From NCBI GenBank assembly GCA_002722885.1, contig PBNE01000014.1, positions 128,857 through 192,856 on the forward strand: a DNA stretch of 64,000 nucleotides, given 5' to 3'. Source of the DNA: Rhodospirillaceae bacterium (GTDB taxonomy: Bacteria; Pseudomonadota; Alphaproteobacteria; SP197). The position numbers and the translations under genes were made by a program. Under the pieces are notes generated by a model. That model worked only from the letters and a program-made list of their open reading frames with translations, was not told the origin of the DNA and did no database searches. Every line of letters begins with the position of its first letter. The stretch's first letter is position 1. Of the stretch, positions 35,857 through 42,556 are shown piece after piece.

Positions 35857-36953
35857 TGACCGACGAGACGCCGCCCAACGATCCCAACACGGGCCCGCTG
35901 AACGAGGGCCCCGCGTTCCCGGACATGATGGACCCGGGCCCGGTCGATCCCGGTGCACCGCTGGAGCCCCTGCCCGGCCACACCTCACGCGGCCGCCTGG
36001 AACGCATTCTGCGCGCCGGTGAGTTTGCGGTGACCGCCGAACTGTCACCGCCGGATTCGGCTGACCCCATGAATGTCTTCGAGCGCGCCGCGATTTTTGA
36101 CGGTTGGGTCGATGCTGTGAACGCGACCGACGGCTCCGGCGCGAACTGCCATATGTCGAGCGTGGGCGTCTGCTCCCTGCTGACCCGTGTGGGCCATGTG
36201 CCGGTAATGCAGATCTCCTGCCGCGACCGGAACCGCATCGCCATCCAGGGCGACGTGTTGGGTGCAGCGGCCATGGGTGTGGCCAACATCCTCTGCCTGA
36301 CCGGCGACGGCGTGCAGTGCGGGGACCAGCCCGAAGCCAAGCCGGTGTTCGATCTCGACTGCATGGCAACCCTCGAGATAATCCGCACCATGCGGGACAA
36401 GGGCGAGCTGGCCTCGGGCCGCAAGCTCGACAAGGCCCCGGAACTGTTCCTGGGCGCTGCGGCCAACCCATTCGCCCCGCCATATGATTTCCGCCCTCTA
36501 CGACTGGCCAAGAAGATCGCCGCTGGTGCGCAGTTCGTTCAGACCCAATACTGCTACGACATCCCGCTGCTGGAGCGTTACATGCAGCAGGTCCGCGATA
36601 TGGGCCTCTATGAAAAGTGCTTCATCCTGGTCGGTGTTGGCCCGCTGGCCTCGGCCCGGGCGGCAAGCTGGATTCGGTCGAACGTGCCGGGCGTTCACAT
36701 TCCCGACGACGTCATCAAGCGTCTGGAGGGAGCCGAAAAGCAGAAGACCGAAGGCAAGAGACTCTGCGTCGACCTGATCCAGCAGATCAGGGAGATCGAA
36801 GGCGTTTCCGGTATCCACCTGATGGCGTATCGTCAGGAGGAAAGCGTTGCCGAAATCATCGAGGAGTCCGGTGCCCTGAAGGGCCGCGCGCCCCACGCCG
36901 TGCACCCCGTTATCCCAGATTATATGCAACAGAGGTACAAAGTTCAGGCATGA
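35856..36953 (+). CDS. Methylenetetrahydrofolate reductase-like protein 2 (MetF family)
   Basis: A 365-residue second MetF homologue, longer than the first by an acidic, proline-rich N-terminal leader of about 45 residues (DETPPNDPNTGP). The barrel follows: VTAELSPPDSAD, AVNATDGSGAN, QISCRDRNRIAIQGD, CLTGDGVQCGDQPEAKPV, FVQTQYCYDIP. Together with the MetV-like protein it could form a MetFV-type complex oxidising methyl-THF, with the other MetF serving a different branch; this is inference. The ATG overlaps the previous stop (TGATG). Confidence 0.85.
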   Translation: MTDETPPNDPNTGPLNEGPAFPDMMDPGPVDPGAPLEPLPGHTSRGRLERILRAGEFAVTAELSPPDSADPMNVFERAAIFDGWVDAVNATDGSGANCHMSSVGVCSLLTRVGHVPVMQISCRDRNRIAIQGDVLGAAAMGVANILCLTGDGVQCGDQPEAKPVFDLDCMATLEIIRTMRDKGELASGRKLDKAPELFLGAAANPFAPPYDFRPLRLAKKIAAGAQFVQTQYCYDIPLLERYMQQVRDMGLYEKCFILVGVGPLASARAASWIRSNVPGVHIPDDVIKRLEGAEKQKTEGKRLCVDLIQQIREIEGVSGIHLMAYRQEESVAEIIEESGALKGRAPHAVHPVIPDYMQQRYKVQA

Positions 36954-37864
36954 CCGAGACCGTCATCAGCTCGGCGACAAAAACCGTCGTCATCGGGTTC
37001 GAGCGCCCGTTCACCGTGATCGGTGAACGCATCAACCCTACAGGCCGCAAGAAGCTGGCCGCCGAAATGGCGGAAGGCGACTACAGCCGCGTGGAATCCG
37101 ACACCATCGCCCAAGTTCAGGCTGGGGCCCACATGCTGGACGTTAACGCGGGCGTGCCGCTCGCCGACGAACCGCAGATGCTTTACGACTGCATCAAGCT
37201 GGTCCAGTCACTGACCGATGCGCCGCTGTCGATTGACAGCTCTATCGTTGCCGCGCTCGAGAAAGGCCTTGAAGCCTATGTTGGCAAGCCGCTGGTGAAC
37301 TCGGTGACCGGTGAGGAAGAGCGCCTCGAAGTCGTTCTGCCGCTGGTCGCCAAGTACAACGCAGCGGTGGTTGCCATCTCGAACGACGAGACCGGCATCT
37401 CCGAGGACCCGGATGAACGTTTTGCGGTGGCCACGAAGATCGTCGAGCGTGCTCAAGATCACGGCATTCCGCCGTCTGATGTGATCGTCGATCCGCTGGT
37501 GATGCCGATCGGCGCCATCGGTGAAGCCGGCCGCACCAGTTTCAGCATTCTGCGCCGCCTGCGCGAGGAGCTGAAGGTGAACACGACCTGCGGCGCTTCG
37601 AACATCTCGTTCGGCCTGCCTGCCCGCCCTGCCCTGAACGCCGCGTTCCTGGCGATGGCCGCCTCGAACGGCATGACCTCAGCGATCACAAATCCGCTCG
37701 AGTCCGAGATCATGACGGCGATCCGCGCATCTGACGTGATGATGGGCGTCGACAAGAACTGCCGTAACTGGATCTCACTCAACTCGGGCGCCGGTGCTTC
37801 GGGCGAGTCTGTCGCCGAAGCCCGTGCGAAGCGCCGCGAAGGACGTCGCCGTCGTGCCAGCTGA
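36950..37864 (+). CDS. Pterin-binding methyltransferase (MtrH/AcsE/MetH-domain family)
   Basis: A 304-residue protein with the pterin-binding barrel of methyl-THF:corrinoid methyltransferases. GERINPTGRKKLA at the start, AGAHMLDVNAGVP, PLSIDSS, VNSVTGEEERLE, DPLVMPIGA and GASNISFGLPAR are the usual landmarks, the last one lining the pterin site. It would take the methyl group from the corrinoid protein at 32766 and make 5-methyl-THF. The C-terminus is an Arg-rich tail (AKRREGRRRRAS). The ATG overlaps the MetF-2 stop (ATGA). Confidence 0.9.
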   Translation: MTETVISSATKTVVIGFERPFTVIGERINPTGRKKLAAEMAEGDYSRVESDTIAQVQAGAHMLDVNAGVPLADEPQMLYDCIKLVQSLTDAPLSIDSSIVAALEKGLEAYVGKPLVNSVTGEEERLEVVLPLVAKYNAAVVAISNDETGISEDPDERFAVATKIVERAQDHGIPPSDVIVDPLVMPIGAIGEAGRTSFSILRRLREELKVNTTCGASNISFGLPARPALNAAFLAMAASNGMTSAITNPLESEIMTAIRASDVMMGVDKNCRNWISLNSGAGASGESVAEARAKRREGRRRRAS

Positions 37865-39884
37865 TCCGCTTGTCGTCTTCACCCCGTCGGGCCGACGGGG
37901 CAACTTCCGCAGAGGTACGCAGCTTCTTCAGGCTGCGCGTGAACTGGGCGTTGACCTCGACTCGGTCTGCGGCGGACGTGGCATCTGCACACGCTGCCAG
38001 GTCCGGATTGGAGACGGTGACTTTGCCAAGCACGGCATCCATTCGTCCAACGACCATCTGACACCACTGACCGACGCCGAACAGCGACAGAGCGACAGCG
38101 GCCTTCTGAAGGAAGGCCGTCGCCTGTCGTGTCAGGTCCGGATCGGCGGTGACCTCGTGGTCGATGTTCCCGAAGAAAGTCAGGTCCACCGGCAGATCGT
38201 GCGCAAGCGGGCCGACGCCCGCGCGGTCGATGTCGATCCGGTTGTCAGGCCGATGTATGTCGAGATCCCGGAACCGGACATGCATGATCCGGCGTCGCAC
38301 CTGCGGCGTCTGGAGAAGGCGTTGAAGGAAACCTGGGATGTCGACGTCGCGGGCGTCGACGCCCATGTCCTGCGCAAACTCCACAAGAACCTGGAAGACG
38401 GCGGCTACAAGGCCACGGTTCTGGTCCGCCGGGGCAAGCGACTGATCGATATCCGACCGGGCTTTCACGACAAACTCTACGGCCTGGCGGTCGATGTGGG
38501 CTCGACCACCATCGCCATGCATCTGTGTGACCTCTTGACCGGTGAGGTGCTGGCTTCGGCCGGACGCATGAACCCGCAGATTCGCTTCGGCGAAGACCTG
38601 ATGAGCCGTGTCAGCTACGCCATGATGAACGAGGGCGGAGCCGAAGCCATGACCGAGGTCGTGCGGGAGGCACTGAACGAGCTGGCGCAGGAAACCGCGG
38701 CCGAAGCCGGGGTCGACACCAACGACATCATGGAGGTCACCATCGCCGGAAACCCGGTGATGCACCACCTGATCCTGGGGCTGGACCCCACGCCGCTGGG
38801 CTTTGCACCGTTTGCCCTGGCGACCGACGACGCCACGATCATGCTGGCGAGCGATATCGATCTCCACCTCAACACCGGCTCACGCATCTATGTGCTGCCG
38901 TGCATTGCGGGGCATGTCGGCGCCGATGCCGCCGGCGTGGTACTGTGCGAGATGCCCTACAAGGCCGACGAGATGACGCTGATCGTCGATGTCGGGACCA
39001 ACGCCGAGATTATGCTGGGCAACAAGGAGCGGCTGCTCGCCGCCTCCTCGCCCACGGGCCCCGCCTTCGAAGGCGCACAGATTAGTTCCGGCCAGCGTGC
39101 CGCGCCCGGTGCGATCGAGCGCGTGAAGATCGATCCCGACACGCTGGAACCGCGCTTCAAGGTGATCGGCGACGACCGCTGGTCCGACGAAGAGGGCTTC
39201 GATGTTGAACCGACGGGTATCTGCGGCTCAGGAATTATTGAAGTGCTGGCCGAGATGTATCTCGTGGGCCTGCTGACGACCGACGGCGTGATTGATGGCG
39301 CGATGGCCGAACGGACCCAGCGCATCATCCAGCAGGACCGGACCTATGGTTTTGTGCTGCATGACGGCTCGCCGCAGATCGTCGTGACGCAGAACGACAT
39401 CCGCCAGATTCAGCTCGCCAAGGGCGCGCTTTACGCCGGCGCGCGCCTGCTGATGGACCATATGGAGATCGACACAGTCGACCGCGTGACCCTGGCCGGT
39501 GCATTCGGCAGCCACATCGACACGAAGTACGCGATGATCCTGGGCATGATCCCTGACTGCGATCTCTTGAAGGTCGGCTCCGCGGGTAATGCCGCGGGCA
39601 CCGGCGCGCGGATTGCGCTGCTGAGCGCCAAGATGCGCGAGGAACTGGAAGAGCAGGTGCGCCGGATCGAGAAGATCGAGACCGCGGTGGAGCCGAAGTT
39701 CCAGGAACACTTCATCGACGCCATGGCGATACCGCATAAGACCGCGAGCTATCCGAACCTGACCCGGGAGGTCACCCTGCCCGAACCGAAGTTCGCCAAA
39801 AAGGATGAGGATTCCGGCGGTGGCGGCGGTCGCCGGCGTCGTCGTCGTGAGGGGCGCGGGCGTTCAGAGGAAGCTGCGGAATAG
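37854..39884 (+). CDS. RACo-type reductive activator of corrinoid proteins (2Fe-2S plus ASKHA/DUF4445)
   Basis: A protein of about 676 residues. An N-terminal plant-type ferredoxin domain has C39-x5-C45-x2-C48 and C93. A linker follows, then an actin-like ATPase domain (GLAVDVGSTTIAMHLCDL, TLIVDVGTNAEIMLG, TGICGSGIIEVLAE, TLAGAFGSHID). Such proteins use ATP to return inactive Co(II) corrinoid to Co(I). It ends in a Gly/Arg tail (GGGGGRRRRRREGRGR). The GTG at 37854, preceded by GAAGGA, overlaps the end of the pterin-enzyme gene by 11 bases and is preferred over the upstream TTG/CTG-type starts. Last gene of the operon. Confidence 0.9.
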   Translation: MPADPLVVFTPSGRRGNFRRGTQLLQAARELGVDLDSVCGGRGICTRCQVRIGDGDFAKHGIHSSNDHLTPLTDAEQRQSDSGLLKEGRRLSCQVRIGGDLVVDVPEESQVHRQIVRKRADARAVDVDPVVRPMYVEIPEPDMHDPASHLRRLEKALKETWDVDVAGVDAHVLRKLHKNLEDGGYKATVLVRRGKRLIDIRPGFHDKLYGLAVDVGSTTIAMHLCDLLTGEVLASAGRMNPQIRFGEDLMSRVSYAMMNEGGAEAMTEVVREALNELAQETAAEAGVDTNDIMEVTIAGNPVMHHLILGLDPTPLGFAPFALATDDATIMLASDIDLHLNTGSRIYVLPCIAGHVGADAAGVVLCEMPYKADEMTLIVDVGTNAEIMLGNKERLLAASSPTGPAFEGAQISSGQRAAPGAIERVKIDPDTLEPRFKVIGDDRWSDEEGFDVEPTGICGSGIIEVLAEMYLVGLLTTDGVIDGAMAERTQRIIQQDRTYGFVLHDGSPQIVVTQNDIRQIQLAKGALYAGARLLMDHMEIDTVDRVTLAGAFGSHIDTKYAMILGMIPDCDLLKVGSAGNAAGTGARIALLSAKMREELEEQVRRIEKIETAVEPKFQEHFIDAMAIPHKTASYPNLTREVTLPEPKFAKKDEDSGGGGGRRRRRREGRGRSEEAAE

Positions 39885-39890
39885 CGAAAT

Positions 39891-40511
39891 CTAGCTGATG
39901 AGTTGCCGTTCGATGTAGCCTTGGCAAAGGTCGATTGCGCTCTGCGTGCTCGCTGCTCCGGCTCCGATTGAGAGCTCCAGCCAGAGGCCGTCGCTCAGCG
40001 CAATCATACCCTTGGTAGCGCTGTAGCAATCGAGGGTGATTCCGGCCTGACCGGCTGCCGCTTCAAAGAGTGAATGGACACGGCTGCGATAGCCGTCATA
40101 GAGCGTCTGGTTTGCCTGCCAGACAGCCTCGTTGAACCGGATCTCGTGCCAGAAGGCCAGAAAGGCCGAGGCGTTGGTTTCGGTGAAGACATTTTCCGAG
40201 AACAATACTCGGGGCAGCGCCATCAGGCGGTCTCGCGCATCGGGGCCTGCCCCTTCGACAAACGCCGCCACTGTCTGGGCCACACCGCCGAAGAGGTGTT
40301 GCAGGGCCGCGACGAGAAGGTCGTCCTTGGTTGCGTAGTAATGGCCGATGAGACCGTGGCTGACGCCGGCTTCGGCCGTGATGGCGCGAACGGTGGCACC
40401 GGGCACGCCCTTAGCCGCGAGCAGCTTGATCGTCGCTTCCATGAGCTTGGTGCGCCGGAACTCGTTGATTTCGGGCTGTGTCTCCGGCCGGTCGAGCGTG
40501 CGTGTCACCAC
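39891..40511 (-). CDS. TetR-family regulator, BetI-like
   Basis: A 206-residue repressor. The N-terminal HTH spans about residues 15-60 (FRRTKLMEATIKLLAAKGVP, then VRAITAEAGVSHGLIGHYY, where GLIGHYY is the BetI-like recognition helix). The C-terminal ligand domain is helical. BetI relatives respond to choline or betaine compounds. A GTG at 40511 with an upstream AAGGAA is the likely start; ATG starts further up lie inside the divergent gene. The palindrome over the divergent promoter at 40549-40577 is the obvious operator. The gene meets the corrinoid operon tail to tail. Confidence 0.8.
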   Translation of the reverse strand: MVTRTLDRPETQPEINEFRRTKLMEATIKLLAAKGVPGATVRAITAEAGVSHGLIGHYYATKDDLLVAALQHLFGGVAQTVAAFVEGAGPDARDRLMALPRVLFSENVFTETNASAFLAFWHEIRFNEAVWQANQTLYDGYRSRVHSLFEAAAGQAGITLDCYSATKGMIALSDGLWLELSIGAGAASTQSAIDLCQGYIERQLIS

Positions 40512-40548
40512 GGGGATATTCCTTCGGTCTTCATGACCATAGCAAAAA

Positions 40549-40577
40549 TTGGACAGTAGTCCAGTATACGTTATAGT
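40549..40577 (+). promoter_or_regulatory. Promoter with overlapping TetR-type operator
   Basis: A sigma70-like promoter: TTGGAC at 40549-40554, a 17-base spacer, and TATAGT at 40572-40577, 22 bases before the ATG of the dioxygenase gene. A perfect palindrome TGGAC-agta-GTCCA at 40550-40563 overlaps the -35 box, so a bound repressor would block polymerase. The adjacent divergent TetR gene is the likely source of that repressor, and the site may also control its own transcription. Confidence 0.7.
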
Positions 40578-40598
40578 CGAACCGAAAGAAGAGATTAT

Positions 40599-41436
40599 AT
40601 GACCGCGATCACCCGCCTTCCCGGCGAAGCCGATGTGGCAGCAATAAAAGAGACCATCGACAACAACGGCGTGGTCGTGACCGAGAACTTCTTCAGCAAG
40701 GAATGTCTCCACCGCTACAACAGCGAAGTGCAGCCGCTGATCGATGAACATCACCGGACCTATACGGGCGTCGAGACCTTTGACGATTTCCTCGGCTACA
40801 ACAAGGTGCGCCTGCAGGGGCTCGCGGCCACGACGCCCTCGTTCATCGACGCACTGATCGACCCGCGCCTGCTGGGTGTTATGGATCACCTGCTGCTACC
40901 GCTCTGTGCGGACTATCTCCTATCTGCGGGCGAGCTGATCGAAATCCGCCAGAACGAAACCACCTCGCGGCTCCACACCCACAACAACTCCAGGCCGACA
41001 CCGGTCCAGAGCCTGGGCTATCTCTGCGTCAACGCCGTGATCGCGCTGACCGACTACACTGCGGAGAACGGCGCGACCCAGATCGCGCCCGGCAGCCATC
41101 TCTGGACCAAAGGCCGCCTGCCGGAACCCGACGAGATCGTTCCTGCCGAAATGCCAGCGGGGTCCGTGGCGATCTTCACCGGCGAAACGATCCATGGTGG
41201 CGGCACCAGTTACCGTCCCCGGCATCCGCCGCGGCCTGTCCGTGTCCTATTGTGTCGGCTGGCTGCGGCCGGTCGAGAACCACTATCTCAACCTCAGCAT
41301 CGATCAGGTGAAGGCGCTGCCCAAGCGGGCCCAGCAGATTCTGGTCTGGAACGTCTATGACGGCACGACCCGCGGCAACGGCGTGCTCGGCTACTACGAA
41401 ATGGGCAATCCGCAGGACCTGTTCGACGGCGACTGA
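40599..41436 (+). pseudogene. Phytanoyl-CoA dioxygenase-like protein, one-base frameshift as read
   Basis: Residues 1-208 read as a PhyH-type 2OG/Fe(II) dioxygenase: NNGVVVTENFFSKECL, RLHTHNNS, ALTDYTAENGATQIAPGSH and IFTGETIHGGGTSYRP. At a C4 run (41217-41220) the frame breaks; with one C fewer it continues GIRRGLSVSYCVGWLRPVENHY to a proper end at 41436 (about 278 residues). Fe ligands are expected in the HTH region and in TIHGGG. Controlled by the adjacent TetR regulator, so probably part of a methylated-amine route. Error or mutation cannot be told apart here. Confidence 0.75.
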
Positions 41437-41439
41437 CGA

Positions 41440-42390
41440 TCAGCCTGCGCCGCGACGCTCCTCACGGGGCGTGCGGCCGAAGTACTCACGGTAGCGACGG
41501 CTGAAATGGGAGGCCGAGACAAAGCCGGCGGCGAGTGCGACCGACAGGACCGAGGCCGACCCCTGTATCAGCATCAGTCGGGCGTGGTGGAGACGCAGTT
41601 CGCGGTAGTGGTGCGACGGCGTGCGGCCCAGGTACTTCTTGAACAGGCGCTCGAGCTGTCGCGTGGAGAGATGCACGGCATCGGCGATGTCGGGCAACGG
41701 CAGCGGTTCCTCGAGATTCTCCTCCATCTCTCCGATCGCGGCCAGAAGCTTCGGATCGCTGACGCCCACGCGCGACTGCAACGCCATGCGCTGGTGATCG
41801 TGGGATTCACGGATGCGTTCGTGAATGAACTGTTCGGAGACTTTGCCGGCAAGCTCGGCGCCGTGCTGCAGCGTGATCATGTGGAGCATGAGATCCAGCG
41901 AGGCGGTGCCGCCGGAACAGGTGATCCGGTTGCGGTCGATCTCGAAGATTTCATCGGTGACTTCGAGCTCGGGATGGTCCTCGGCAAAGGTGTCGAGGTC
42001 TTCCCAGTGGATGGTGCAGCGGTAGCTGCCCAGCAGTCCCGCCCGCGCCAGAAGATGAGTACCCGTGCACAGGCTGCCGACCACGCCGCCCTGACGGGCG
42101 ATCTTGCGCAGCCAGGCCATGGTTGGCCGGTCGTCGAAGCGATGGGCGTCGATACCTGAGCAGATCAGCAGCGTGTCGCAACGCTCGATATTCTCGATGC
42201 TGTGTTGAGCCACAACCTCAAGACCGTTGCTAGCTTGGACAGGCTGGCCGTCACGCGAGACGATGGACCATGTGTAGAGTTCGGCACCACTCATGCGGTT
42301 GGCCGAACGCAACGGCTCGACAGCCGCCGTGAAGGCCATCATCGAGAAGTTCGGCACGAGAAAGAACGTGAACGTTTCAGGTGTCGCCAT
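41440..42390 (-). CDS. GlxA-family AraC-type regulator (GbdR-like)
   Basis: A 316-residue regulator with an N-terminal DJ-1/PfpI-like domain (FLVPNFSMMAFTAAVEPLR at the start, GSLCTGTHLLA with the nucleophile-elbow Cys) and a C-terminal AraC HTH domain (from about 210; STRQLERLFKKYLGRTP and SVALAAGFVSASHFSRRYR). This layout is shared by GbdR and CdhR, activators of glycine betaine and carnitine catabolism. It would suit control of the sox, flavoprotein and corrinoid genes here. Two palindromes lie just upstream of its start. Four bases separate its end from the convergent dioxygenase gene. Confidence 0.87.
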   Translation of the reverse strand: MATPETFTFFLVPNFSMMAFTAAVEPLRSANRMSGAELYTWSIVSRDGQPVQASNGLEVVAQHSIENIERCDTLLICSGIDAHRFDDRPTMAWLRKIARQGGVVGSLCTGTHLLARAGLLGSYRCTIHWEDLDTFAEDHPELEVTDEIFEIDRNRITCSGGTASLDLMLHMITLQHGAELAGKVSEQFIHERIRESHDHQRMALQSRVGVSDPKLLAAIGEMEENLEEPLPLPDIADAVHLSTRQLERLFKKYLGRTPSHHYRELRLHHARLMLIQGSASVLSVALAAGFVSASHFSRRYREYFGRTPREERRGAG

Positions 42391-42413
42391 GGGCGTTTAC
42401 CACCGGTCAGTTG

Positions 42414-42464
42414 ACGACATCAGAATGTCGTAATTCGGACAAATGTCAATTGCGACATTTGTCC
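42414..42464. promoter_or_regulatory. Two perfect palindromes upstream of the GlxA-type regulator
   Basis: Site 1 at 42414-42431: ACGACAT-caga-ATGTCGT. Site 2 at 42437-42464: GGACAAATGTC-aattgc-GACATTTGTCC, with 11-base arms. Both are built from GACAT/ATGTC half-sites and begin 24 bases upstream of the regulator's ATG (42390), so they could be autoregulatory operators. The stretch is locally AT-richer than the flanks, as expected for a promoter. Confidence 0.6.
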
Positions 42465-42556
42465 CACAACCGACTCCTGGCTCAGCCCGGATCCGAACCA
42501 CCGGCGCCGTGTACATCCGGTCCCCGAATCGCGGTGGGGGTCTTCACGGCGATGTC

